A stretch of DNA of 64,000 nt, taken from Shewanella oncorhynchi (GTDB taxonomy: Bacteria > Pseudomonadota > Gammaproteobacteria > Enterobacterales > Shewanellaceae). Each line of letters opens with the position of its first letter. Position 1 is the first letter of the stretch. The DNA lies in the NCBI RefSeq assembly GCF_012584455.1, contig NZ_JABAEB010000010.1:1-64000 (forward strand), read 5' to 3'. Below, piece after piece: positions 1 through 7,709 of this stretch. The notes below the pieces were generated by a model. The model did no database searches. It was not told where the DNA came from and worked only from the letters and a program-made list of their open reading frames with translations. The position numbers and the translations under genes are program-made.

Positions 1-76
1 GAGCGGTAGTTCAGTTGGTTAGAATACCGGCCTGTCACGCCGGGGGTCGCGGGTTCGAGTCCCGTCCGCTCCGCCA
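1..76 (+). tRNA. tRNA-Asp (anticodon GTC), missing its first base
   Basis: The sequence folds as a standard cloverleaf: D-arm with AGTTGGTTAGA, anticodon stem-loop with CCTGTCACGCC giving anticodon GTC, T-arm with GGTTCGAGTCC, and an encoded CCA end at 74-76. The acceptor stem GAGCGG pairs with CCGCTC. A leading G that would pair with the final C before GCCA lies just outside the window. It is followed immediately by a terminator, so this is the last gene of its transcript. No integrase or repeat of its 3' end was seen nearby. Confidence 0.97.
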
Positions 77-88
77 ACATTAAGAGAT

Positions 89-116
89 AAGCCTCATCGA
101 AAGATGAGGCTTTTTT
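89..116 (+). terminator. Rho-independent terminator of the tRNA transcript
   Basis: AAGCCTCATC, a GAAA tetraloop and GATGAGGCTT form a perfect hairpin that runs into six T residues, 12 bases after the tRNA CCA end. Confidence 0.93.
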
Positions 117-443
117 CGTTATGGCGTCGCGGATATTTGGTCCCAGTGATGCTATCGCTTAAATGGTTATCGTCATAACCGGCCATCCCAATTCCTACGA
201 GTGTACGTTATTGTTATTCGGATCAGTCCGAGATAATTTTAATCTCTTAGCTTGTAGCTGACGCTCTATCCCTACAGGTAACGTCTATCTTTTTCTTGTC
301 CTAATTGACTTAATATCGTTTATATTGAAGTATTTATTATTAAGCAGATACTTAAATTCCAAGAATGATTGAAATTGAGTAATTTGCCCCAAGATCGTCT
401 TAAGTGCTGCAGTTTTGTAGCGTCCATCAATGAGGTCCATGCC
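117..443. other. Intergenic region with no recognised gene
   Basis: Between the tRNA terminator and the DUF1993 gene. It is AT-rich near its right end. A TTGACT at 305-310 could be a -35 element for the downstream gene, but no convincing -10 is spaced from it. No coding or structured RNA signal was seen. Confidence 0.4.
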
Positions 444-956
444 ATGCTTTATGATTTAACGGTTGTACAATTTAGCAAGATGCTGAAAAATTTAAGCGTT
501 ATTCTTGAAAAAGGCGAATGCTTCGCAAACCTCAAGAAAGTTGATATGTCGGTTCTATTAAACTCACGTTTAGCGCCGGATCAATTCAATCTTATTCGCC
601 AAGTTCAAATTGCCTGCGATACTGCCAAAATTGGCGTAGCACGTTTGACTGATAACTTAGATACAGTACCAAAGCATGATGATAGCGAGACGACGCTGGC
701 TGAGTTGCAAGCGCGTATTAGCTCGGTTTTGGATTATTTAGCGACGTTTAAAGCGGATGATTTTGCTAATGCGGCCACGATCCATGTCTCACAACCACGA
801 TGGGAAGGAAAATATCTTACAGGTTATGAGTTTGCCATTGAGCATGCTATTCCGAACATTTACTTCCATGTAACAACAGCCTACGCGATTTTGCGCCACA
901 ACGGTGTTGAAATTGGCAAGAAAGATTACCTCGGCGCTATGCCATATAAGTCGTAA
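444..956 (+). CDS. DUF1993 family protein
   Basis: 170-aa cytosolic protein matching the DUF1993 family by its opening MLYDLTVVQFSKMLKNL, the central low-complexity acidic stretch, and the C-terminal block with KYLTGYEF, IPNIYFHVTTAYAILRHNGV and a final KKDYLG. The family is thought to adopt a DinB-like four-helix bundle; its function is unknown. An open frame extends back to a TTG at 369, but the ATG at 444 is preferred because TGAGGT lies 7 bases before it and family members start at this point. It appears to be a single-gene unit, with about 400 bases of non-coding DNA after it. Confidence 0.85.
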   Translation: MLYDLTVVQFSKMLKNLSVILEKGECFANLKKVDMSVLLNSRLAPDQFNLIRQVQIACDTAKIGVARLTDNLDTVPKHDDSETTLAELQARISSVLDYLATFKADDFANAATIHVSQPRWEGKYLTGYEFAIEHAIPNIYFHVTTAYAILRHNGVEIGKKDYLGAMPYKS

Positions 957-1365
957 ATCTAGGCTAGATGTAGTACTGTTGCGTAGCCTAATTGTTGCGC
1001 AGCAGCGCTTTGCCGCTCGAGCTTACCAACCTTTCTGCATTACTACCTGTTCTTTCTCTACCTATGTTATGCCGCTTTGTCGCCGGAAAATTTAGGACTC
1101 GTTAGGGTTCTGTTGCGTCGATGAAGTAAATCAATACTCAGTTTTTCATTTCGACCTTATGTCTCGATCGTCTTCATCCTATCAGCATGTATTTAATCTT
1201 GTTGGCTTAGGTGAATGATATGGACCGTAAGTTTATGAGTCGCCAAATTATCTGTTAATTAAATAGTGAATGGCGAATTGACTCATTATAGATGACCTGT
1301 TTGTTCGTTTTGAGCAGGGATTTACTGGAAGAGCCTATTTAAGGTTCTAATTAAAGGAGTTAGCT
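957..1365. other. Intergenic region with no recognised gene
   Basis: About 400 bases between DUF1993 and the small basic protein gene. A 63-codon frame at 904-1095 mostly overlaps the DUF1993 end and looks like chance. Near the right end TCGCCA and TGGCGA can pair across an AT-rich loop (about 1240-1280), which might shape the leader of the next gene, but the stem is short. No other signal was seen. Confidence 0.4.
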
Positions 1366-1575
1366 ATGTCTATCGAATCTCAAGCCGTCGAGAGTCCTAC
1401 GGATGCAACGACAACTGATTTACCGATGAAGAGCAAGAAAGCCAAAAAAGCCGCCATTACCAGTGGTTTGCGCCTCAAAGACAAGTTGACCCAAGATACT
1501 CGCCGCCGAATTGAAATTCTGCACGAGCAACGCCAACTATCCAATCGTTTCGGTGTGGATATTGAAATTGACTAA
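1366..1575 (+). CDS. Small basic protein, possibly of the PA3496 putative envelope-integrity family
   Basis: 69-aa protein with a strong AAAGGAG site 6 bases before its ATG. The first 20 residues are Ser/Thr/Glu-rich and look disordered. A Lys-rich tract (MKSKKAKKAA) follows, then a helix with TRRRIEILHEQRQLSNRFG and an acidic end. The Arg/Glu-rich C-terminal helix resembles the short PA3496-type proteins of gammaproteobacteria, but the match is from memory and weak. No signal peptide or membrane segment is visible. It stands alone between intergenic regions, so context says nothing about its role. Confidence 0.7.
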   Translation: MSIESQAVESPTDATTTDLPMKSKKAKKAAITSGLRLKDKLTQDTRRRIEILHEQRQLSNRFGVDIEID

Positions 1576-1672
1576 AGCCATTGGCTTGTCGCTAAGTATT
1601 GGATATCACATTTAGATATTTAGCCCGCATGTACAGCTTCACGACGTCCGTCGTGGAGCTTGCTTTCTTAAC

Positions 1673-2149
1673 TTAGCAACTTTGCTGACTCAATTCATAC
1701 TCCATTATCGTGACCATCTCGCCCATATAATCTTCCCGTGAAATCTTTGACCAACCAAGTGTCTGATAAAAGTCTGCTTTGTCTGCGGTAAACAAATATA
1801 TTTTTTGTAATCCGAGTGCTTTGGCATAATCAACGACGGCATTGACTAATAATTTCCCTAAACCTTTATTTCGATAGTGTGGATTAACATATACATTGGC
1901 CAGCCAGGGGCTGAGGTCGGTTCGGGTATCCATATCTGCTGCGGTTAATGAGGAGGAGCCCATGACTTGGTTAGCTTCTTCACAGATAAACATCTTAGGA
2001 ATGGCGGCGTCAGTAAGGTACTCGCTCATCTGCTCAATGAGTGTGGTGACTGTGGCGTCCGCAGAACTTAAATGTGCCCATTCTTGATGATGCCATTGTG
2101 CCAGCTGTGGAATGTGCTGCGGGGCCGATTTTAGGTCGATAACTTTCAT
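1673..2149 (-). CDS. GNAT family N-acetyltransferase
   Basis: 158-aa cytosolic acetyltransferase of the GNAT fold. The acetyl-CoA binding motif A is visible as VNPHYRNKGLGKLLVNAV (R/Q-x-x-G-x-G/A pattern). It is preceded by a strand with PWLANVYV and followed by GLQKIYLFTADKADFYQTLGW, the usual motif B region. The open frame extends to 2176, but the ATG at 2149 (MKVIDLKSAP) is the likelier start because upstream codons add a non-conserved tail. The substrate cannot be told from sequence; GNAT proteins of this size modify small molecules, antibiotics or protein N-termini. It converges on the small basic protein gene. Confidence 0.85.
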   Translation of the reverse strand: MKVIDLKSAPQHIPQLAQWHHQEWAHLSSADATVTTLIEQMSEYLTDAAIPKMFICEEANQVMGSSSLTAADMDTRTDLSPWLANVYVNPHYRNKGLGKLLVNAVVDYAKALGLQKIYLFTADKADFYQTLGWSKISREDYMGEMVTIMEYELSQQSC

Positions 2150-2281
2150 ATAAATCTCTGGACTTGTGTTATGCAAAGGGCTTAATGGTGCGACATAGTG
2201 GCACGAATAATTAAGTCCGTTCGCTGGTCTGAATGATTTGGCGGCAGGATTAATTAAGCACGGTTTGGCTGAGTATACCGC

Positions 2282-3598
2282 TTAACTCGGGAGCGGCAGA
2301 AATATGCTGGCTTTAAGTCCGCCTTGTTTCGCATGGCTAAAACCGAGTTCGCCTTGATAACTGTCGACGATATCTTTGCAGATAGATAATCCTAAACCAT
2401 GGCCCTGGATGCTTTCATCTAGCCGAATGCCGCGCTCAATGATAACGGACAGCGCGGCATCGGAGACGCCTTCGCCATCATCACTCACTTCTATCCCATA
2501 GCCTGTGGTTGGCACGTTCTGCTGACTAATACGGATCTCAATGTTCTTGCGGCTATGCTTGCAGGCATTATCCAGCAAGTTGCCTAAGAGTTCGAGTAAG
2601 TCATCCCGATCAAACGGCATCACTAAGCCGCTCGCGTAATGGCTATGAATAATGCGGTCTGGGTAAATACGCTGCATTACTTTGATTAGCGGCGCAAGAT
2701 CGTCATCGAGCACGGTATAACGCCCTGGAGTGGACAGGCCGACAATCTTAGTGCGCTTAAGCTCTCTCTCGATGATGTGGTGCAGGTTTGCGAGCACCTT
2801 GCTGCCCTCACTCCGCTGTTCTGGTGGAAGGCTTTCTAGGTAGGACTGCAGCCCTTGTAACGGACGTTTCATTTCGTGGGCTAAGTTACCCAAGGCATTA
2901 CGGGAGCGTTGTACTCGCTGGCCCAATTGATTGACTAAACGATCTATCTCTTCAATCAGCGGGATGATTTCGCTCGGCATTTGGTCTGGATTGATTTCTT
3001 GCCCTTGGGTGCGCATCTGCCGTATGGCTTCAGGCATCTGCTCTAAGGGTTTAAAGCCGCGTTTCAGTAGCTGATACTGCGCCATTAATAGAATAACAAT
3101 CGTGAGCAACACCGCCGCGCTGGCAAAGGCTAAAAATTGCACTTGGGTCTGTTCGAGCTCGCTGATGTCTTCTGTCACCCACAGGGTAACTAATTGATCA
3201 TCTTTGATTACGGCCTGACTGAACATCAGCCAATGTTCTTTGCCGACAAATTCAGTGGCTTGGTGGTGCTCACCGGCGGTCAGCTTTAGCATGTTCACGT
3301 TATGGTCGAATAGGGAGCGTGAGCGCAGGGTTTGCTCGCCGATTTGAATCGCAAAATAATGCCCAGAATTAACCCTGTGGTACACATTGGGCAAGCGGTC
3401 GGTAGTAAGCGCCCAGGTGCCATCGGGATGGTTATTCAGGGCGGAGATCAGGCTGTCGGCATCGTGTTGCAATCGCGAGGCAACAAAGTCTTGGGTTAAT
3501 ATTTGGATACCTTGGTATAAGAAATACAGTAACAGCACCATGGCAAAGGTGAGCGTGATCAGCAGATTGCGCGTCAGATAACCCTTGAGTGAATACAC
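2282..3598 (-). CDS. Membrane sensor histidine kinase, PhoQ/QseC-like, last gene of the SHP cytochrome operon
   Basis: 438-aa kinase. An N-terminal membrane helix (about residues 9-30) and a second near 152-172 bracket a periplasmic domain of some 120 residues. The phosphoacceptor box reads NLAHEMKRPLQGL, with MKR where LRT or LKT is usual. The ATPase part shows N (GNLLDNACKHS), DDGEGV and GHGLGLSICKDIV. The start is GTG at 3598, supported by AAGGAG 8 bases upstream and 5 bases after the regulator stop. It presumably phosphorylates the regulator encoded just before it. The signal is unknown; the linked periplasmic PepSY protein and c-type cytochromes suggest a redox, gas or envelope cue. This is inference. 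Confidence 0.9.
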   Translation of the reverse strand: MYSLKGYLTRNLLITLTFAMVLLLYFLYQGIQILTQDFVASRLQHDADSLISALNNHPDGTWALTTDRLPNVYHRVNSGHYFAIQIGEQTLRSRSLFDHNVNMLKLTAGEHHQATEFVGKEHWLMFSQAVIKDDQLVTLWVTEDISELEQTQVQFLAFASAAVLLTIVILLMAQYQLLKRGFKPLEQMPEAIRQMRTQGQEINPDQMPSEIIPLIEEIDRLVNQLGQRVQRSRNALGNLAHEMKRPLQGLQSYLESLPPEQRSEGSKVLANLHHIIERELKRTKIVGLSTPGRYTVLDDDLAPLIKVMQRIYPDRIIHSHYASGLVMPFDRDDLLELLGNLLDNACKHSRKNIEIRISQQNVPTTGYGIEVSDDGEGVSDAALSVIIERGIRLDESIQGHGLGLSICKDIVDSYQGELGFSHAKQGGLKASIFLPLPS

Positions 3599-3603
3599 GC
3601 CTT

Positions 3604-4263
3604 TTACTCCTTGAGTCGATAACCTTGGCCGCGACGGGTTTCGATATAATCCTTGCCTAGGCGCTGGCGCAGGCGGTTGACGTACACTTCGATGACATTG
3701 CTATCTTTGATTTGATCTTCTTCGTAAATGCGTTCACTGAGCTCTGACTTAGAGACGATTTTGCTGGGATTGACCATTAAATAATGCAGTAGGCGATATT
3801 CAATCTTAGTCAGCTCTATCACTTCACCATCAACATTGGTGACGGCTTGTTTGTCGACATCGAGGGAAACGCCCGCATGTTGCAACACATTGTCGGCGCG
3901 GCCAAAGTGGCGGCGGATCAACACTTCGAGCCTTGCGAGTAGTTCTTCAATATGGAAAGGCTTGCCGAGGTAATCATCGGCACCCGCCTTGAGGCCATCG
4001 ACCCGCTCGTGCCACGCATCGCGGGCGGTGAGGATCAGCACTGGCATGGCTAAGCCTTTTTGTCGCCATTGGCCGAGGACTTGTAAACCGGGTTTGCCGG
4101 GTAAACCGAGATCGAGGATCACGGCTTCGAAGTTTTCTTCTTCGCCTAAAAAGGCGCCATCAATACCGTTATCGGCGTGCTCGACGGTATAACCCGCCTT
4201 GTTAAGGGCGGGAATGAGGCGCGCGACCAGATCGGTATCATCTTCAATCAATAGCAAACGCAT
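3604..4263 (-). CDS. OmpR-family response regulator, PhoP/QseB-like
   Basis: 219-aa regulator. The receiver has D8-D9, phosphoacceptor D51 in VILDLGLPG, T78 in LTARD and K100 in GKPFHIEEL. The C-terminal winged helix ends with SNVIEVYVNRLRQRLG and RRGQGYRL. The wording LTARDAWHERVDGLKAGADDY and the PFHIEE motif are close to PhoP and QseB. The ATG at 4263 overlaps the stop of the PepSY gene (ATGA), so translation is probably coupled; the longer frame to 4287 would add residues before the receiver. It likely controls its own operon through the triple repeat at 6300-6327. Confidence 0.93.
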   Translation of the reverse strand: MRLLLIEDDTDLVARLIPALNKAGYTVEHADNGIDGAFLGEEENFEAVILDLGLPGKPGLQVLGQWRQKGLAMPVLILTARDAWHERVDGLKAGADDYLGKPFHIEELLARLEVLIRRHFGRADNVLQHAGVSLDVDKQAVTNVDGEVIELTKIEYRLLHYLMVNPSKIVSKSELSERIYEEDQIKDSNVIEVYVNRLRQRLGKDYIETRRGQGYRLKE

Positions 4264-4568
4264 CAGTCGACCTTTTCCTTTAGCCACTCGCCAGTTTTGG
4301 CGTCAATCTTGATTTCATACACTATGCCATCGTCACGGAGGATCTCGAGTTCGTAGATGATCCTGCCATGTTTTTGCTCGACTTCGAGATCGAGTAACCG
4401 TCCCTTTAGCCGTGATTCATAGCGTTGCATTATGGTGTCGAAGGGCAAAACCTTGCCCTCCTTAACCCACTCGACCACCTTGTTTGAAAGATCATCATCG
4501 TGGGCATCGCAGCTGGGGCTGCTAATCATCCCAACGGCCAAAGCCAGGAATATTAACGGTATCTTCAT
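4263..4568 (-). CDS. Exported PepSY-domain protein
   Basis: 101-aa protein with a signal peptide (MKIPLIFLALAVGMISSPSC then DAHDDD; the Cys could be a lipobox or merely the end of the signal). The body is a single PepSY domain: VVEWVKEGKVLPFDTIM, then GRLLDLEVEQKHGRIIYELEIL and VYEIKIDAKTGEWLKEK. PepSY proteins are periplasmic and often sit beside two-component systems or haem and metal redox proteins, where they may act as modulators. The start at 4568 lies 47 bases inside the dihaem cytochrome gene, and its stop overlaps the regulator start, which indicates tight translational coupling. The longer frame to 4721 has no signal peptide at its N-terminus and is rejected. Confidence 0.9.
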   Translation of the reverse strand: MKIPLIFLALAVGMISSPSCDAHDDDLSNKVVEWVKEGKVLPFDTIMQRYESRLKGRLLDLEVEQKHGRIIYELEILRDDGIVYEIKIDAKTGEWLKEKVD

Positions 4569-5085
4569 CGAATATGCCCTTCTCTGCGAGGTTGTGACAA
4601 TTGCTGCATTGACTGAATGAGCCGACTTTGGGGTTATCTTGCACCATACGTCTTGGGATCTCATCGTGTTTGCGAATAAAAAATGCCTGTTCTGTGATCT
4701 TCTGCGGCCCAGCGCCTGCAAGCAGTGGCGTGCTGTTTTTCATCACCTTACCATTTTGCGCCGCATGTTGAACCAGATATTCCTCAATTCTAGCAGTGAC
4801 TTGAGGATCTAGGCTGGCGTTGTCGCCAAAGTGATTCTCAAGATTTGCGGTAATGGCGCGCCACTTGTCGGCGGGGAGTAAGTTCGCGGGGTAAGCCATG
4901 TGGCAGCTGCCACATTCTGCCGTATATTCCGCATTTTGTGGAATGGCGCGGCTAAGCCCACGGCCATCGTCCGCATAGCCTGTGCCGGTTAAGGTTAGGC
5001 TGACACCGATAACGCCAATGGCTAATGCCGCAGCTGTGAGTGATGAACCTAAGAACCAGCTAATAGGGTGTGCTTGTTTAGTCAT
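4522..5085 (-). CDS. Dihaem c-type cytochrome, SHP partner
   Basis: 187-aa cytochrome with an uncleaved anchor or signal (about residues 10-38) and two haem-binding motifs, CGSCH at 58-62 and CSNCH at 160-164. The first motif sits in AECGSCHMAYPANLLP and the second near the C-terminus in SQCSNCHNLAEKG, the layout of the dihaem cytochromes found beside shp genes. In Shewanella and Rhodobacter the equivalent protein passes electrons to SHP (established for the family). It lies 90 bases after the shp gene, and its 3' end overlaps the PepSY gene. Confidence 0.92.
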   Translation of the reverse strand: MTKQAHPISWFLGSSLTAAALAIGVIGVSLTLTGTGYADDGRGLSRAIPQNAEYTAECGSCHMAYPANLLPADKWRAITANLENHFGDNASLDPQVTARIEEYLVQHAAQNGKVMKNSTPLLAGAGPQKITEQAFFIRKHDEIPRRMVQDNPKVGSFSQCSNCHNLAEKGIFDEDTVNIPGFGRWDD

Positions 5086-5175
5086 GACATCTTCCTTTTT
5101 GTGCCGTTACCTTCTGTGGAAGGTATTGAAATTAATTGATCTAATTGAATGAGCTATAAGGTCGAAATTTGGCGG

Positions 5176-5622
5176 TTATTGCAGGCTTAACCAGAGTAAG
5201 GCATCGCCTTTTTCCTGTGGCGTGCAGTCGCGTTTAAAGGTCCAGTTACAGTTACGGGTAAACCATTTCTCGATTTTGGCTGAGTCGGTTAACCGATCTG
5301 CGGTAATCGACGGCGCCATAGGGTCAATGGGTTTACGGGTATTTTGGTGCATCCCCATGTCGGTGACTTTGGCGGTATGGCAACTGGCGCAGCTGCGACC
5401 GTCCATGTCCTGTAGCCAAAGCTTTTGTCCTGCGGCGGCGGCAAAGGGTCCAGCACCTTGGGCTTGATAGCGTTGCAGTTGCGTGCCGATGCGCTCGGCG
5501 CTAAGTGGCAGGCTTTGCACTTTACTGTTGACGGCGCTAACGCTGAGGCTAGTCAGCAGCAAGGTTGAAATTGCGACAATGGCAAGGTGACTTTTATTCG
5601 TGTGTCTGGTTAATCTGTTCAT
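5176..5622 (-). CDS. shp: SHP-type monohaem cytochrome c (sphaeroides haem protein, DUF1924)
   Basis: 148-aa exported cytochrome with signal peptide to about residue 30 and a single CASCH haem motif at 78-82. The C-terminal RNCNWTFKRDC segment carries the asparagine (N124 or N126) that in SHP proteins is the sixth haem ligand and leaves when the haem is reduced, opening a site for O2 or NO. Cys125 and Cys133 match the disulphide pair known near this ligand. SHP is periplasmic, and its physiological role is still unsettled. It sits between a cytochrome b gene and a dihaem cytochrome c gene, which give a plausible quinol-to-SHP electron path. Confidence 0.92.
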   Translation of the reverse strand: MNRLTRHTNKSHLAIVAISTLLLTSLSVSAVNSKVQSLPLSAERIGTQLQRYQAQGAGPFAAAAGQKLWLQDMDGRSCASCHTAKVTDMGMHQNTRKPIDPMAPSITADRLTDSAKIEKWFTRNCNWTFKRDCTPQEKGDALLWLSLQ

Positions 5623-5675
5623 AGGGCATTCCTTTTGGGCTGGATATCTTATTGCTAAGCAAAATGGCTAATGGA

Positions 5676-6263
5676 TTAATCTTTTTGTTCCGCAGGGCGT
5701 TGTTTCTTGCCCGTGACCATGGCTCTGACTAAGTTTTCTTTGTGTAACAGGCTGCTGACGATGACGCCGCCAACATGGATGACCACAAGGAACACTGTGA
5801 AGTTGGCAAAGAATTCATGGACTTCTTTTATGGCGCCTTCAGGCCAAGTGGCGAAAAAGCTCGTGGCTAATGGGCCGTATCCGTCGGTGGCGTACAGAGC
5901 CATACCCGAGAACCCCGTGATGGCTATGCTGGCAATCAAGGCCACTATCATCATTGCCCCAGCGGGGTTATGGCCTATGTAGTCTTTGGCTTTGCCCGTG
6001 ACGAGTCCTTTGAGGTACACCAGCACTTCTTTAGGGTGAGTGATAAAGTTGCTAAAGCGCGCATTGTGGGTACCCATCACGCCCCAGAGCAGGCGAAACA
6101 CCAGTAAAATTAAGATGCTGTAACCTGCGTAACTGTGGATGGTCATCCACTCGTCTTCGCCTTCAGTGAGGTAGGCTAAGGTAAAAAAGCCGACGAGTGA
6201 CCAATGGAATATGCGGATCAACAGGTCCCAGACTTTGATGGTTTGCAGTGTGTTTGATGACAT
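5676..6263 (-). CDS. Cytochrome b561-type membrane subunit, first gene of the SHP operon
   Basis: 195-aa integral membrane protein with four hydrophobic segments (about residues 15-32, 40-60, 105-125 and 148-172). Haem-ligand candidates are histidines in RIFHWSLV, TIHSYAGY and FLVVIHVGG. This is the hydrogenase/cytochrome b561 family (COG3658 type), which oxidises quinol and passes electrons to periplasmic cytochromes. It leads a minus-strand operon: cytochrome b, SHP, dihaem cytochrome c, PepSY, regulator, kinase. The gaps are 53 and 90 bases, then overlaps. The promoter region upstream holds three 11-bp-spaced repeats at 6300-6327. Confidence 0.9.
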   Translation of the reverse strand: MSSNTLQTIKVWDLLIRIFHWSLVGFFTLAYLTEGEDEWMTIHSYAGYSILILLVFRLLWGVMGTHNARFSNFITHPKEVLVYLKGLVTGKAKDYIGHNPAGAMMIVALIASIAITGFSGMALYATDGYGPLATSFFATWPEGAIKEVHEFFANFTVFLVVIHVGGVIVSSLLHKENLVRAMVTGKKQRPAEQKD

Positions 6264-6299
6264 GGTGTGACGCTCCTAAGTGGGTTTAGGTGTAGGCTA

Positions 6300-6327
6300 C
6301 TTAACCCAAACTTAAACCTCGCTTAAA
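6300..6327 (-). promoter_or_regulatory. Triple direct repeat, likely PhoP/QseB-type regulator binding site
   Basis: CTTAAC, CTTAAA and CTTAAA start at 6300, 6311 and 6322, each separated by 5 bases, an exact 11-bp period. Read on the operon strand this gives GGTTTA-N5-GGGTTA, close to the E. coli PhoP box (direct GTTTA repeats, 11-bp period). It ends 37 bases upstream of the cytochrome b ATG. Binding by the operon's own regulator is inference. Confidence 0.65.
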
Positions 6328-6479
6328 TTTTGAGGGGCGAACATTTATCGAATTGATAGGCTTGAGTGCCGCGCTTGCTCGGGTGGTGAGCCTTAAATGT
6401 CAACGAAAACTCACTTGTTAACCTATTGGTATTACGGTAAATTCTGCCACCTCAACCGAGCGAAGGGATTAACTTATTT

Positions 6480-6944
6480 ATGTCTACCGCCGTTATTCGC
6501 GCTTTTATCAGCCGCAATCCGAGTCGTAAATCCTTTTGTATTTATGCCGTTTTATTATTTTTGACTGAAGTCTTAATCGCTTTATATGCACCTGCGGGTT
6601 TTATTCGTGGTTTTGTGGGCGATGTATTGGTGGTGATCTTACTGTTTTGCATGGTGCGGGCTGTCGTTCCTATTGCTAATCCGGTAGAAAAAGCCGCAGT
6701 AAAAAACACAGGCGATGGCATTAAGCATTTATTTCAAACTCCTTTGCTGGCGTTTGCGGTATTGCTGTTTGCCTTTGCCATCGAGTTTGGCCAGTATTGG
6801 GGCTTAGTCGATAAGCTGGGCTTGGGTGGAAATCGCTTGGCGCGGATAGTAATAGGTAGCCATTTTGATCCACTCGATCTCGTGGCATATTTTGTCGGTT
6901 ACTTGATCTTAGTGGGCTGTTATTGGAAAAGCCGCCAGTCCTAG
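6480..6944 (+). CDS. DUF2809 family membrane protein
   Basis: 154-aa protein with four predicted membrane helices (about residues 20-38, 42-62, 85-103 and 128-147). The C-terminal block GSHFDPLDLVAYFVGYLILVG and the middle FAIEFGQYWGL match the DUF2809 pattern (small integral membrane proteins, function unknown). It is divergent from the SHP operon, starting about 216 bases from the cytochrome b start codon, so the two share an intergenic control region. Spacing to the next gene is 96 bases, occupied in part by a short tandem repeat. Confidence 0.8.
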   Translation: MSTAVIRAFISRNPSRKSFCIYAVLLFLTEVLIALYAPAGFIRGFVGDVLVVILLFCMVRAVVPIANPVEKAAVKNTGDGIKHLFQTPLLAFAVLLFAFAIEFGQYWGLVDKLGLGGNRLARIVIGSHFDPLDLVAYFVGYLILVGCYWKSRQS

Positions 6945-6994
6945 TATTTGAATCCGCAAGAGCCGCGTGACGTGTGTTTTCGCGGATAAGTAGG

Positions 6995-7033
6995 CGAGAT
7001 AGGTAGACGAGATAGGTAGACGAGATAAGTGGG
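6995..7033 (+). repeat. 13-bp tandem repeat before a hypothetical gene
   Basis: CGAGATAGGTAGA occurs twice exactly (6995-7007 and 7008-7020), with a third decayed copy CGAGATAAGTGGG (7021-7033) and a hint of a fourth at 6982-6994. The array ends 7 bases before the ATG at 7041, so copy-number change would alter the leader of that gene. Confidence 0.85.
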
Positions 7034-7040
7034 GTAAGGG

Positions 7041-7544
7041 ATGCAGCCGATAACGGGGTTTTCACTGCTAACAGAGCATGCCTATGGGTTTGATCCTAAC
7101 CCACTGAAAATGCCTCTGTATTTCAATGGTCAACCTACTCATACCTTTATTGCTGGCTTAGTGATTGAAGGCCAATATCGCTGCGTTTTATCCAATAAAA
7201 CCTTGGGGTATTTGGTCATCACTTCTTTTGATTGTCCCTTCGAAGAATCGACCGAGTTTAGTCTGCTTGATGAAGGGTTTAAGCTCATTGCGACAACCTC
7301 TTTGGCGCAAATGTACGATTCTTTTCTGCTTTATGCCCATTGGCCTATGAAGGATAACCGACTGAGATTGCACTATTACGGTCAGTTTGTGCTGGATTTA
7401 GTGATGACAACGGGCAGTTCTTGGTTACCTTTTCAGCCAAAACTTAAACTGGTTGAAGTTATCGATCCCCAAAGCGATCCACAAACAGCCTCCTCTCTTG
7501 CTGAATTAGCTCAGCGTTTAGCGCGGATTGATAATATAAACTGA
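7041..7544 (+). CDS. Conserved-looking hypothetical protein, unknown function
   Basis: 167-aa protein that I do not recognise. It has no signal peptide or membrane helix. The composition is rich in aromatic and beta-forming residues (FIAGLVIEGQYRCVLSNKTLGYLVITSFDCP; LRLHYYGQFVLDLVM), suggesting a mostly beta cytosolic fold, with a short C-terminal helix (SSLAELAQRLARI). The ATG at 7041 is preceded by TAAGGG within the repeat-bearing leader. It is followed by a hairpin that terminates the convergent aldehyde dehydrogenase gene. Codon use looks like its neighbours, with no sign of recent transfer. Confidence 0.75.
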   Translation: MQPITGFSLLTEHAYGFDPNPLKMPLYFNGQPTHTFIAGLVIEGQYRCVLSNKTLGYLVITSFDCPFEESTEFSLLDEGFKLIATTSLAQMYDSFLLYAHWPMKDNRLRLHYYGQFVLDLVMTTGSSWLPFQPKLKLVEVIDPQSDPQTASSLAELAQRLARIDNIN

Positions 7545-7568
7545 GTGAGGTTTGAATTAAATTCAGTT

Positions 7569-7595
7569 AAAAAAGAAAGGGCTATTCGCCCTTTC
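7569..7595 (-). terminator. Terminator of the aldehyde dehydrogenase gene
   Basis: GAAAGGGC-TATTC-GCCCTTTC forms an 8-bp stem. On the minus strand it is followed by TTTTTT (7569-7574 complement). It lies between two convergent genes and may also slow transcription from the left. Confidence 0.8.
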
Positions 7596-7709
7596 ATGTT
7601 TATCACTTGTATCTATTACTCATGCGGAAAGTTTTATAAGCTTGCTTGCAAAGACGTTTAAAAACCTAATAAAAGCTTCCTCACATCAGCTTGTTTGAAC
7701 ACCAAAACC

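Noticed and set aside
1-76. tRNA-Asp as an integration site
   Set aside because: No integrase and no repeat of the tRNA 3' end in the next several kb; left flank not visible.
904-1095. 63-codon plus frame after DUF1993
   Set aside because: Overlaps the DUF1993 end in another frame; Cys/Arg-rich composition without pattern and no ribosome site.
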